In this document: piece by piece, positions 27,279 to 35,776 of the stretch
Layout of the letters: each line of letters starts with the position of its first letter
Numbering within the stretch: the stretch's first letter is position 1
Source of the DNA: an uncultured Prevotellaceae bacterium
GTDB lineage: Bacteria; Bacteroidota; Bacteroidia; Bacteroidales; Bacteroidaceae
Assembly: GCA_902792635.1 (NCBI GenBank)
Contig: CADBAG010000001.1
Location: 92,860 to 156,859 of the forward strand
DNA length: 64,000 bases
Direction: 5' to 3'
The notes under the pieces: model-generated
The model's database searches: none
What the model was told of the DNA's origin: nothing
Seen by the model: only the letters and a program-made list of their open reading frames with translations
Made by a program: the position numbers and the translations under genes

Positions 27279-27286
27279 TAACTTTG
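27279..27286 (+). promoter_or_regulatory. -7 element for the HAD phosphatase operon
   Basis: TAACTTTG, 37 bp before the start at 27324. Only 14 bp separate it from the opposing rsmG element. Confidence 0.6.
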
Positions 27287-27323
27287 CAGAGAACATTTGA
27301 ATTAATATACGAAAAGAACAAAA

Positions 27324-27983
27324 ATGGCATATAAAGCAGCATTGTTTGATTTGGACGGCGTCGTAGTGGACACCGAGAGTCAATATACGAAGTTTTGGGG
27401 AAGCGTAGGAAAGAAATACTTCCCTGATCAGCCTGATTTTGCAGAGAAGATCAAAGGCTCAACACTCGTGCAGATCTATGACCGCTATTTCGGGGGCGAG
27501 ATGGAGAAGCAGCAGACCATCACGAAGGGGTTAGATGAGTTTGAGCGTTCCATGGACTATGCGTTTATCCCTGGTTTTAACGAGTTCATTCTGAAACTGA
27601 GGGAGAATGGTATCAAGACTGCTGTGGTGACGAGCAGCAATATCGCTAAGATGGAGAATGTCTATCGTGCTCATCCCGATTTCAAGAGTCTCTTTGATGC
27701 CATCCTTACGAGTGAGGATTTCGACAAGAGTAAGCCCGATCCGGACTGCTATCTGAAGGCTGCGCAACGCTTTGGCTTCCAGCACGATGAATGCGTTGGC
27801 TTCGAGGATAGCATTAATGGACTCAAGTCTGTAAAAGCTGCAAAGATGATATGTGTAGGTCTTGCTACGACAAACCCGGAAGAGGTTGTGGCGCAGTATG
27901 CAGATATCGTGATTGACAATTATCTGCCGGATAACGTTAATGCGCGCGAACAATACAATAAAGTGATGCGTTTGTTCGTTTGA
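27324..27983 (+). CDS. HAD-superfamily phosphatase / beta-phosphoglucomutase-like
   Basis: A 219-residue cytoplasmic enzyme of HAD subfamily I. Motif I is FDLDGVVVDTES with Asp9 as nucleophile and Asp11 as acid/base, motif II VVTSSN, motif III SKPDPDCYLKAA and motif IV GFEDSINGLKS. The four-helix cap after motif I fits the beta-phosphoglucomutase-like group, which includes mutases and sugar-phosphate phosphatases; the substrate is not evident. It is the first of three plus-strand genes, 7 bp ahead of the beta-helix lipoprotein. Confidence 0.88.
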   Translation: MAYKAALFDLDGVVVDTESQYTKFWGSVGKKYFPDQPDFAEKIKGSTLVQIYDRYFGGEMEKQQTITKGLDEFERSMDYAFIPGFNEFILKLRENGIKTAVVTSSNIAKMENVYRAHPDFKSLFDAILTSEDFDKSKPDPDCYLKAAQRFGFQHDECVGFEDSINGLKSVKAAKMICVGLATTNPEEVVAQYADIVIDNYLPDNVNAREQYNKVMRLFV

Positions 27984-27990
27984 TTCATAC

Positions 27991-29424
27991 ATGAAAACGA
28001 TAAAGAACCTTATATTCTGTACGCTTGCTGTCGTGTGCTTGGGAGCATGTGCGGATGATGACAGTTTCACGACGTCATCTTCCAACTTGTTGTCTTTCTC
28101 CACCGACACGCTTGCGCTCGACACAATTTTCAGCAATGTGCCCTCGGCGCACAACGCTATGTGGGTCTATAACCGCTCGGGTGATGGACTCCGCTGCACT
28201 GTGCGCCAGGAGAAAGGCAGCAGCTCGGGGTTCCGTGTGAATATCGATGGTATCTATCTCGGAGCAGGAAATAACTATTCGACCTCCGAGATTGAGATCC
28301 GAAATAAAGACAGTGTGCAGGTCTTTGTGGAAGCTACGCTGCCTACTGCTTCTCAATCGACATCTCAGAAGGATGAGGATAACCTTATCTTTACGTTGGA
28401 GAGCGGAGTAGAGCAGAAGGTCAACCTCAACGCGTGGGCATGGAACGCTCAGCTTATCAAAGGTCTGGAGATCAAGCGCGATACGACGATCAGTAGTGCG
28501 ACGCCTGTCGTCATCTATAAAGGTCTGAAGGTGGACAGCAATGCGGTATTAACGATTGCTGCTGGAACAACGCTCTATTTCCACAACGATGCAGGAATCG
28601 ATGTCTATGGTCGTCTGCGTTGCGAAGGTACGGCGACTGAGAATGTGGTGCTGCGCGGGGATCGCATCGACCGAATGTTCGATTACTTGCCTTATGACCG
28701 CACGCCGGGACAATGGCAGGGTGTGAAGTTTTATCCGTCATCCTATGGTAATGAACTCCTACATGCGGATCTACACAGTGCGTTCGACGGTATAGTGGCC
28801 GACTCGGCGGATGTCAATCAGTCGAAGCTTATCCTGAGTCATTCGACGATCCACAACTGTCAGGGTGTAGGCTTGGGTGCGAAGGATGTGAATATCACGG
28901 TCACCAACTCTCAGATATCTAATACGCTCGGCGACTGTGTGAGCATTGATGGAGGCAGTGCAACGATCAATAGTAGTACGATTGCTCAGTTCTATCCCTT
29001 CGATGGACAACGGGGAGCAGCACTAAATGCTGTACTTAACAAGAACTTGAAGTCGCTGCGAGTAACAAACTCGTTGATAACTGGTTATGCGGATGGTGTG
29101 GTGTCTATTTCGAAAGAAGATTCTACTGTTGAGTGGCTCTTCGATCACTGCATGCTGCGTACACCAAAAGTGATGACGGCAGATAGTCTGCACTTTACCA
29201 ATGTCACGTTCGAGAATCTCAAGGACACGACGACGATGGGAGAGAAGCACTTCAAGAAGATGGATACTGACAACCTGATATATGACTTTCATCTGAGTGA
29301 CAAGTCGGCGGCTATAGACCAGGCAGACCCTGCTACATCGCCCGCTGACGATCACGATGGCGTGAAGCGTGATGATAAGCCGGATATCGGGGCCTATGAA
29401 AACGAAAAAACGAAAGAGAAATGA
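27991..29424 (+). CDS. Right-handed beta-helix lipoprotein
   Basis: A 477-residue exported lipoprotein (MKTIKNLIFCTLAVVCLGAC, lipid site Cys20). The N-terminal part is an immunoglobulin-like strand-rich region. From about residue 180 onward there are parallel beta-helix rungs rich in Asn, Ser and Thr, with VLTIAAGTTLYFHNDAGIDVYGRL and stacked short repeats. Such proteins often bind or cleave polysaccharides, but no catalytic site is visible. Its stop overlaps the cytidine deaminase start by 4 bp. Confidence 0.8.
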   Translation: MKTIKNLIFCTLAVVCLGACADDDSFTTSSSNLLSFSTDTLALDTIFSNVPSAHNAMWVYNRSGDGLRCTVRQEKGSSSGFRVNIDGIYLGAGNNYSTSEIEIRNKDSVQVFVEATLPTASQSTSQKDEDNLIFTLESGVEQKVNLNAWAWNAQLIKGLEIKRDTTISSATPVVIYKGLKVDSNAVLTIAAGTTLYFHNDAGIDVYGRLRCEGTATENVVLRGDRIDRMFDYLPYDRTPGQWQGVKFYPSSYGNELLHADLHSAFDGIVADSADVNQSKLILSHSTIHNCQGVGLGAKDVNITVTNSQISNTLGDCVSIDGGSATINSSTIAQFYPFDGQRGAALNAVLNKNLKSLRVTNSLITGYADGVVSISKEDSTVEWLFDHCMLRTPKVMTADSLHFTNVTFENLKDTTTMGEKHFKKMDTDNLIYDFHLSDKSAAIDQADPATSPADDHDGVKRDDKPDIGAYENEKTKEK

Positions 29425-29918
29425 TCAAGTTACAATTAAAGAGCACTTACGATTCTTGTTCATTTGAGGAACTGTCTCAAGATGAGCAGCGCCTTGTGGA
29501 GAAAGCACGCGAGGCGACGAAGAACTCATATGCACCTTACAGTAAGTTTCATGTGGGTGCTGTTGTGCTGTTGAAAGACGGAAGGATCGTGATGGGAGCC
29601 AATCAGGAGAACGCTGCTTTCCCCTCGGGTCTCTGTGCAGAGCGCACGGCAGTGTTTGCGGCGCAGGCTAACTATCCCGACCAGCCTATCATGATGTTGG
29701 CTATTGCTGCAGCAGATGTCCATGGTCTGCGCTCTACGCCTGTGTCACCCTGTGGCTCTTGTCGCCAGGTCATTCTTCAGATGGAGTCGCGTTACCATCA
29801 GCCTGTAGAGATCCTGCTGACAGGCACGAGCCGTATCTATCGCTTCAAATCGATCAAAGACCTCCTGCCGTTCTCGTTTGTGGATGAAGACATGAAACCA
29901 GAGAAGAGTGAAGAGTGA
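29421..29918 (+). CDS. cdd: Cytidine deaminase
   Basis: Converts cytidine and deoxycytidine to uridine forms for pyrimidine salvage. The 165-residue protein has the zinc site in CAERTAVFAA (Cys plus catalytic Glu) and SPCGSCRQV. The homotetrameric short form is the expected type. It overlaps the beta-helix gene (ATGA), and a simple GAAGAGTGAAGAGTGAA repeat starts at its 3' end. Confidence 0.93.
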   Translation: MIKLQLKSTYDSCSFEELSQDEQRLVEKAREATKNSYAPYSKFHVGAVVLLKDGRIVMGANQENAAFPSGLCAERTAVFAAQANYPDQPIMMLAIAAADVHGLRSTPVSPCGSCRQVILQMESRYHQPVEILLTGTSRIYRFKSIKDLLPFSFVDEDMKPEKSEE

Positions 29919-30080
29919 AGAGTGAAAAGTGAAGAACGAGAGTGAAAATTAAAGCTTAAAGTAATCTCTCCCTCCCCTGGATGGGGGAGGGATAAAGGGT
30001 GGGGCCACAGAGTTAAGCTAAGGCTTAATGTAATCTCTCCCTCCCCTGGATGGGGGAGGGACTAAGGGTGGGGCCGTGGG
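29902..30080. repeat. Simple repeat plus two 69-bp tandem family-C units
   Basis: A purine-rich GAAGAGTGAA tract (from about 29902) is followed by two copies of a 69-bp unit with starts near 29962 and 30031. Each contains the hairpin CCCTCCCCTGGATGGGGGAGGG and then AAGGGTGGGGCC. Related sequence is found at 21190. It lies between convergent genes, so a terminator role is plausible. Confidence 0.85.
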
Positions 30081-30091
30081 GCCACAGGGCT

Positions 30092-30658
30092 TTAAATCTC
30101 ATCCAGTTTCCTCCTCTTATCTCCCTGCAGTCTCTTGAACTGGCTCGGGGTCATTCCCGTGACAGCCTTGAACTGAGTAGAGAGATAAGCTGAGCTGGAA
30201 TAGTTGAGCTTCAGGGCTATCTGTGATAATGTGAGCTCGCCATAAGTCATAAGCTCTTTCACGCGCTCTATCCGCATCTCCATGTAATAGCGCTCTATTG
30301 TTTTTGAGGCATATTCGGAGAAAAGCTTGGAAAGGGCTGAGTAATCTTGGCCTATCTTCTTGCTTAGATAAGAAGATAGGTTGACAGGTGCGTTGTTATT
30401 GTTATAATGAACCAACTCGATGATAGCTGTTCGGATCTGCTCTATGGTGCGCTGCCGCTGGTCGTCAAGAAGTTCAAAGCCAATAGCTTGTAGCTTTTCT
30501 CTGAGCTTCTGTCGCTGATCGGTGTCGATAGATCCTTCGATCGTCGCGCTCCCTAACTTTACCTCTTCAGGCTTCAGTCCGATGTCTTCTATGGTCTTGC
30601 GTACCGCCATGATACAGCGGTCGCAAACCATGTTCTTGATATAAACGGTAGTGGTCAT
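30092..30658 (-). CDS. AraC-type regulator fused to an HMA-like metal-binding domain
   Basis: A 188-residue protein. Residues 1-70 resemble a heavy-metal-associated (HMA) domain with the ligand motif MVCDRC (residues 10-15). Residues about 85-185 form an AraC double helix-turn-helix, ending in LNYSSSAYLSTQFKAVTGMTPSQFKRLQG. The pairing suggests a transcription factor that reads a soft metal or thiol state directly, without the usual sugar-binding domain. It follows the FHA gene by about 38 bp on the same strand. No metal gene is adjacent, so the inducer is an inference. Confidence 0.85.
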   Translation of the reverse strand: MTTTVYIKNMVCDRCIMAVRKTIEDIGLKPEEVKLGSATIEGSIDTDQRQKLREKLQAIGFELLDDQRQRTIEQIRTAIIELVHYNNNNAPVNLSSYLSKKIGQDYSALSKLFSEYASKTIERYYMEMRIERVKELMTYGELTLSQIALKLNYSSSAYLSTQFKAVTGMTPSQFKRLQGDKRRKLDEI

Positions 30659-30696
30659 GCCCGTTTTCTCCTTTCTCTTTTAGTTTTCTGCTCTTT

Positions 30697-31233
30697 TTAG
30701 TCTTCTGCTTCTGCGGTGTTCAGGATGACAGTCGTTACACCGATGTTGAACACTGCTCCGTTCTCCAAGATACGTTTTTCCTTTGGGTCGATACGCTCTC
30801 CGTTGAGGAAGGTGCCGTGGTTCGAAGGTCCGTCACGAAGCACATATTTCAGTTGTCCCCGCTTGTTGCGTGAGACATTGATGACACAGTGGAGCATATC
30901 CATCGTGAGGTCTCCTGTCTCAATGGGAGTCGTGATATCATTGCCTTTCATGTATCGGCCGATAGTGTTGTCACCCATTTTCAAGGGTATAACCTGCTTG
31001 TAGCAGTAGTCGTTCTCAATCACCGTGATGCTCCCACAGCCGTTGTCGTTCTCCTTTGCCTCTTCCTCCGGATTCTCGTCATCCTGACGCGGACGCACCT
31101 TGGAGGTGCCAAGACGGATGCCGAACTGTTTGCCACAGTAAGGACATGTGAAGATAAGTGTGGAAGAATTAGTATATTTAGTCTCATCAAATGTGATATA
31201 CTCATCACATTTTGGGCAACGTACGCGTTTCAT
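30697..31233 (-). CDS. Zinc-ribbon plus FHA-domain protein
   Basis: A 178-residue cytoplasmic protein. The N-terminus has a zinc ribbon (CPKC at residues 6-9 and CPYC about 20 residues on). The C-terminal half is an FHA phosphothreonine-binding domain with IGRYMKGNDI, the histidine in MLHCVINVS, and GPSNHGTFLNGERI. FHA domains dock phosphorylated partners, but no Ser/Thr kinase gene is in the window. It is flanked on the same strand by the HU-CCDC81/SPOR and AraC-type genes. Confidence 0.88.
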   Translation of the reverse strand: MKRVRCPKCDEYITFDETKYTNSSTLIFTCPYCGKQFGIRLGTSKVRPRQDDENPEEEAKENDNGCGSITVIENDYCYKQVIPLKMGDNTIGRYMKGNDITTPIETGDLTMDMLHCVINVSRNKRGQLKYVLRDGPSNHGTFLNGERIDPKEKRILENGAVFNIGVTTVILNTAEAED

Positions 31234-31284
31234 AAGTAATAAATTAAGGAAAAAATAATGTAAGCCAACGTGTGGTGCAGAGCC

Positions 31285-32322
31285 TTATGGCAAATCGATG
31301 ACCCAAGCACCCGAGAACTCGTCTTTATTGTTGAGACTGTTCAATGCTTTCATCGCATCCTCACGTGTGAGATAGTGACCCATCAGCACCTTTACGTGAG
31401 CACCCTGGTGTACATAGACGTCCTTGAAACCACGGCTCGTCAGATCTTCTGTATATGCTTTTGCATTAGACTTCGTTACATGACTGGCTACAACAATAGA
31501 GAACTTCCCTTGAGGAGTAGCTTTTGTTGAAGCGCTTGTTGAAAGCTTGTCTTTAGTGGCCTGAGTATCAACTTGCTCGCTCTTCGTAATAGTCGCAGTC
31601 CTTGCTTTGGCAATCTTAGGCTGTGCAGTGGTCATTTCTTGAGGCATGACCTTGTTGAGCAAGCGATAGTCGATATGGTTCCCGGCTAACTGTGCATTGT
31701 TTACAAGTGGGGAAGGAATGAGAATAAACACGATAGCAGCGATACAAGCTACGGCTACATTGCGCCAGATGGCAATGACACGTGCTGTATGGCGTTCATC
31801 ATCTGTCGTTTCGTCGGCAGCTTCATCGTTAGCGTTAACAGGTATGAGCTCAGCATGCTTCTCCTGTTGAACTTCTTTACTCTTTAAGTTAAGAAGTTTC
31901 AGTTCCTCCAACTTTTTGAGCTGAAAACTGTCAAGCCCATAGAGTGACGGCGTGAGAAGACCTGCTTCACACGGTGTGAACTCATAGTTGCCATCTTCAT
32001 TGATAGAAACCGTGCCGATGCCATTGAACTCATAGGAGCCGTTGGCAGCGAGGCGCTGCTTCAGTTCTTCAGCCTCTTGCTCCAAGCGTTTGGTAGCCTC
32101 AGGATAGCTGATATCATAAGCTTCGACATACGACTGTGCGAGGAGGGAGTCGTTGAGCGTGACCTTTGGGTTAAAGCCAATGCTCCGCATGGGCGGAAGG
32201 AAACTGCCATCCCGCTCGTCTTTCCGCGCATCGACATAATGTGCCATAAAGCCGCCAAAGCCTGGCACAATCACGCAGTCGTTGCTCAGAAGTAGTATCT
32301 CGATATGTCTGCTAATATCATT
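31285..32322 (-). CDS. HU-CCDC81 and SPOR domain protein
   Basis: A membrane protein with two CCDC81-like HU domains in the first 110 residues (NDISRHIEILLLSNDCVIVPGFGGF), a transmembrane segment (VACIAAIVFILIPS) and a C-terminal SPOR domain (KFSIVVASHVTKSN...KVLMGHYLTREDAMKALNSL). SPOR domains bind denuded peptidoglycan at division sites. I prefer a GTG start at 32322 (345 residues): homologues begin just before the SRHI motif, and the upstream ATG at 32361 lies ahead of the promoter element 32331-32338. The transcript would then have almost no leader. Confidence 0.82.
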   Translation of the reverse strand, partial: NDISRHIEILLLSNDCVIVPGFGGFMAHYVDARKDERDGSFLPPMRSIGFNPKVTLNDSLLAQSYVEAYDISYPEATKRLEQEAEELKQRLAANGSYEFNGIGTVSINEDGNYEFTPCEAGLLTPSLYGLDSFQLKKLEELKLLNLKSKEVQQEKHAELIPVNANDEAADETTDDERHTARVIAIWRNVAVACIAAIVFILIPSPLVNNAQLAGNHIDYRLLNKVMPQEMTTAQPKIAKARTATITKSEQVDTQATKDKLSTSASTKATPQGKFSIVVASHVTKSNAKAYTEDLTSRGFKDVYVHQGAHVKVLMGHYLTREDAMKALNSLNNKDEFSGAWVIDLP

Positions 32323-32330
32323 CACTGATG

Positions 32331-32338
32331 CAAAATTA
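32331..32338 (-). promoter_or_regulatory. -7 element for the HU-CCDC81/SPOR gene
   Basis: TAATTTTG on the minus strand. It lies only 8 bp before the proposed GTG start, pointing to a leaderless or nearly leaderless mRNA. Confidence 0.5.
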
Positions 32339-32431
32339 GAGAAAAGCCTCAAAACATCCAAAAAAATCTTTCTATTTTTAGTAAAAAGGAAAATATTAGG
32401 CTTGAAAGTTGGTTGTTACAAAATTGTTTGC

Positions 32432-32439
32432 TATCTTTG
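32432..32439 (+). promoter_or_regulatory. -7 element for the rfbC operon
   Basis: TATCTTTG with a TTG 20 bp upstream (32409-32411), 37 bp before the rfbC start. Confidence 0.6.
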
Positions 32440-32476
32440 TGCCAAACTAAGATAGTTAAAGAAATTTTTATCTATA

Positions 32477-33028
32477 ATGGAATACGAAGAGACTGAAATC
32501 AAAGGGGTATGGACGATTACCCCGAAGGTATTCGATGATGCACGCGGATACTTTTTTGAGGTATGGAAACAATCAGATTTCGATGCTCATATCGGACATC
32601 ATGTAGAGTTTATCCAGGACAATGAGTCTAAGTCTTCTTATGGTGTGTTGCGTGGCTTGCATTACCAGAAGGGAGAGTATTCTCAGGCTAAGCTTGTTCG
32701 TGTCATCAAAGGAAAAGTCTTAGATGTAGCTGTAGACCTGCGTAAGTCTTCACCTACGTTCGGAAAGCATGTAGCCGTTGAGCTCTCTGAGGACAACAAG
32801 CGTCAGTTGTTTATTCCGCGTGGCTTTGCACATGGCTTCCTGGTACTGAGTCCCGAGGCTATCTTCACTTATAAAGTGGACAACATCTACGCCCCCCAGC
32901 ATGAGGCAAGCATTCGTTGGAATGATGAGACCGTTGGTATCAAATGGCCGATTGATCCCAAGGACGTGCTGACGAGCCCTAAAGATTTGAAAGGCAAAAG
33001 TTTTGCTGATGCCGATTTATTCGAATAA
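32477..33028 (+). CDS. rfbC: dTDP-4-dehydrorhamnose 3,5-epimerase
   Basis: Epimerises dTDP-4-dehydro-6-deoxyglucose at C3 and C5, the step before RfbD in dTDP-L-rhamnose synthesis. The 183-residue cupin shows YFFEVWKQSDF, the family core GVLRGLHYQK with the catalytic histidine, and FIPRGFAHGFLVLS. Standard length. It is the first gene of a five-gene plus-strand run, with no other rhamnose genes next to it. Confidence 0.95.
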   Translation: MEYEETEIKGVWTITPKVFDDARGYFFEVWKQSDFDAHIGHHVEFIQDNESKSSYGVLRGLHYQKGEYSQAKLVRVIKGKVLDVAVDLRKSSPTFGKHVAVELSEDNKRQLFIPRGFAHGFLVLSPEAIFTYKVDNIYAPQHEASIRWNDETVGIKWPIDPKDVLTSPKDLKGKSFADADLFE

Positions 33029-33037
33029 AATTTTAGT

Positions 33038-33847
33038 ATGAGATATTCCAAATGGTTTCTCATCATGGCTGTTCTTCTTCTCGGAATGAGCATGAGCTCA
33101 TGCCGGAAAGGAAGAGGAAAGGCTCAGGAAGCACGGGAGGAGGATTTCGCCGCTAAGAAGATGCTGCAAGGTATCTGGGTGGATGAAGATGAGCAGGATG
33201 TCGCTTTCAAGGCTAAAGGTGATACGATCTATTATCCTGACTCAACCTCGCAGCCAGTATATTTCCAGATCTTCGACGACACCTTAGTGCTTCATGGTGC
33301 CAACGAGGCGAAATATCCTATCGTGAAGCAGACCCGTCATCTCTTTGTCTTCCGTAATCAGAACGGCGACGAGGTGAGATGTGTGTTGAGCACGGACCCT
33401 GATGATGCTACCTTCTTCTCTACGAAGCATCCGTTGCCGATCAACCAGAATCAGTTGATCAAGCGTGATACAGTCATCATGTATGGTAGTGAGCGCTATC
33501 ATTGTTATGTTCAGGTGAACCCGACAACGTATAAGGTGATCAGTCCTTCCTATAATGATGATGGCGTAGAGGTGGACAATGTCTATTACGACAATATCAT
33601 CAACCTCAACGTCTATCATGGTGCAACCCGGGTGTTTGGAGGCGACTTTAATAAACAACAGTTCGCTAAGTGGGTACCTGCAGACTTCCTTCGGGCAAGC
33701 ATCTTGAGCGATTTGACATTTGATCGTTGTGATAGTCAAGGAATTCACTATACGGCATCGCTCATTAAGCCAGGTGACAGTATGGGCAGCTATCAGGTGG
33801 ATGTTATGGTTGCATTCAATGGACATTTGAAAATATCTCTAAAATAA
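33038..33847 (+). CDS. DUF4738-like lipoprotein
   Basis: A 269-residue exported protein with a lipoprotein signal ending ...MSMSSCRK (lipid site near residue 22). The rest is beta-rich, with GIWVDEDEQDVAFKAKGDTIYYPD near the start and a second domain with repeated short strands. The overall pattern resembles DUF4738 proteins of Bacteroidota; no function is known. It starts 9 bp after rfbC and is probably co-transcribed. Confidence 0.68.
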   Translation: MRYSKWFLIMAVLLLGMSMSSCRKGRGKAQEAREEDFAAKKMLQGIWVDEDEQDVAFKAKGDTIYYPDSTSQPVYFQIFDDTLVLHGANEAKYPIVKQTRHLFVFRNQNGDEVRCVLSTDPDDATFFSTKHPLPINQNQLIKRDTVIMYGSERYHCYVQVNPTTYKVISPSYNDDGVEVDNVYYDNIINLNVYHGATRVFGGDFNKQQFAKWVPADFLRASILSDLTFDRCDSQGIHYTASLIKPGDSMGSYQVDVMVAFNGHLKISLK

Positions 33848-33884
33848 AACAGAATATATAATTTAGAATTCTACAATAAAAGAT

Positions 33885-34199
33885 ATGCTTATGAGAAAAC
33901 TTTTACTTTCAATCGCTTTTATGTTGGCTATGATGCCATGCATGGCGGGTGCAGAGACAGTTTCCTCGCCTATGGTAGCGGAGGCGTTAGCCTTTTCCTC
34001 TATCAATATTTATTTCTCGGGTACAACGCTCAGAGTGACGGGTGCCAGTGGCTACACACTTAACATCTACAGTATTACGGGCTCTCGGGTGATGTGTCAG
34101 AAGATAGAAAGTGACGATAAAGCTTGGAACTTGAACCTCATGCACGGGGTCTATATCGTAAAGGTTGGTAATGTTGTCAGAAAGATTGCTGTCGCATAG
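33885..34199 (+). CDS. Tiny exported protein resembling a T9SS C-terminal sorting domain
   Basis: A 104-residue protein: a signal peptide (about residues 1-23, LLLSIAFMLAMMPCMAGA) followed by a single domain. LRVTGASGYTLNIYSITGSRVMCQKI...GVYIVKVGNVVRKIAV has the same rhythm as type A C-terminal sorting domains of the type IX secretion system (LYNxxGxxV...GxYIVKVG...KxxV). There is no cargo domain in front. It could be a degenerate remnant or a stand-alone adaptor. It overlaps the L,D-transpeptidase gene by about 35 bp. Confidence 0.6.
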   Translation: MLMRKLLLSIAFMLAMMPCMAGAETVSSPMVAEALAFSSINIYFSGTTLRVTGASGYTLNIYSITGSRVMCQKIESDDKAWNLNLMHGVYIVKVGNVVRKIAVA

Positions 34200-35757
34200 A
34201 CTCACTTTTGTAGTCGTATGTGCAGTAGCTTTCCTTTCATCTTGTAATGAGAGAAAGCCCAATCCCAATACTGATCTTCCCCTGTCTTATTATGAGACAC
34301 TTGCTTTTCCTTCTTGCCAACTTTCAGAAAGCAGGGTGCGGAAGGAATTGAGGCGTATGGTTGCTAACGACAGTGACACGACGTTGAGCGACTTCTATGC
34401 GAAGAAATATTATGATAGGCGTGGCTCGTTGGTATGGGTCAGTCGCAAAGGTGTGATATCAGATGCTGACACGCTCTTGGAGAGGTTAAACGAGATTGAA
34501 AAGATTGGTTTTAATCCTTCACGCTTCAGGGTGCCTCAGATAAGGCAGGATCTCGAGCGGATTCATGACCTACGCTTCGATAAAACACATCGGGCAAGCA
34601 AAGTGTTTGCACGAGTTGAATATAATCTTACGAAGGCGTTGTTCCGTTTTGCAGCAGGACAACGCTTTGGCTATACTATCCCCAATAATCTCTTTAATCG
34701 ATTGGATCTTACTGATCCTAAGGATGCTTCTTCACGGTCTTATCGTGAGCTCTATGCTTTGGACAGTCCAAGACCTGGGAAACGTTTCTTTAGAGAAGCA
34801 CTGCACGAAGCGGGGCAGGGGGCTTTAGCGGCTTTTCTTGATTCATGTGAGCCTCATTCTCCATTATATACTCAGTTGGTCAATTCTTTGCATAGCGATT
34901 CAGCACGACTTATCGGGCGCCAGCTTATCTTGGTGAATCTTGAACGGAGCCGATGGCGGATGAAGGATTATCCGTGGAGCCATAATAAATATGTGATGGT
35001 CAACCTTCCTTCGCTCCATCTTTTAGCTAAAGGCGAAGATGACGCCTTGAGTATGCGTATCGGTTGCGGTGCAATGAAAACAAAGACTCCGCTGCTTCAA
35101 GGTTCCATCTATCGGATAGATGTCAACCCGCAGTGGATCATGCCGCGGAGCATCGTCAAGAAGAGTATCATCCATCGCTTAGGTAACAGGTGGTATTTTG
35201 CTTCCAAGCATTATTTCATCCGCGACCGCGCTACAGGCAAGAACATTCCTCCTTATGCGGCTTCCCCAGATGCACTTTTGAATGGCAGCCAACTCGCTAT
35301 TCAAGAAGGTGGGGAAGGCAACGCTTTAGGCCGGCTCATCTTCCGCTTCAATAACGGCTTGTCTATTTATCTGCATGACACCTCCTCTAAGGGAGTTTTC
35401 AGTAAGTCGGATCGTGATGTGAGCCACGGCTGTATCCGTGTGGAGAAGCCGTTTCAGTTGGCCTCTTTCCTCTTAGGAAAAGATAATCAGAAGACAATAG
35501 ATAAGATATGGTATTCTATTCATGCTGACGTGTCACCTCTTGGAAAGAGCAAGGATGAGCTCTCTCCCCAGCAGCAGGCTGTAGCCGATACGTTGAAGCG
35601 TAATATGCTCATTGGAAAAGCGGATGTTGCTCCTAAGGTACCAGTTTTCATCTGGTATTATACGCTTTATCCCGATGTCGATGGGGTGTTGAGGACATAC
35701 AGTGACCTCTATGGTTACGATGGCGTGATATACGATTATCTCAAAAACTATTTATAA
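34165..35757 (+). CDS. L,D-transpeptidase (YkuD/ErfK family) lipoprotein
   Basis: Forms 3-3 cross-links or attaches proteins to peptidoglycan. The 530-residue protein has a signal with lipobox (VVVCAVAFLSSC), a peptidoglycan-binding/scaffold region at about 60-250, and the YkuD domain with the catalytic motif SHGCIRVEK (about residues 415-423) preceded by YLHDTSSKGVFSKSD. The large form resembles the YcbB/LdtD group. The chosen start overlaps the preceding gene; the ATG two codons further on is equally possible. The sigma-factor gene follows by 19 bp. Confidence 0.88.
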   Translation: MVMLSERLLSHRLTFVVVCAVAFLSSCNERKPNPNTDLPLSYYETLAFPSCQLSESRVRKELRRMVANDSDTTLSDFYAKKYYDRRGSLVWVSRKGVISDADTLLERLNEIEKIGFNPSRFRVPQIRQDLERIHDLRFDKTHRASKVFARVEYNLTKALFRFAAGQRFGYTIPNNLFNRLDLTDPKDASSRSYRELYALDSPRPGKRFFREALHEAGQGALAAFLDSCEPHSPLYTQLVNSLHSDSARLIGRQLILVNLERSRWRMKDYPWSHNKYVMVNLPSLHLLAKGEDDALSMRIGCGAMKTKTPLLQGSIYRIDVNPQWIMPRSIVKKSIIHRLGNRWYFASKHYFIRDRATGKNIPPYAASPDALLNGSQLAIQEGGEGNALGRLIFRFNNGLSIYLHDTSSKGVFSKSDRDVSHGCIRVEKPFQLASFLLGKDNQKTIDKIWYSIHADVSPLGKSKDELSPQQQAVADTLKRNMLIGKADVAPKVPVFIWYYTLYPDVDGVLRTYSDLYGYDGVIYDYLKNYL

Positions 35758-35776
35758 CGATCTTAGCCATCAGGTA

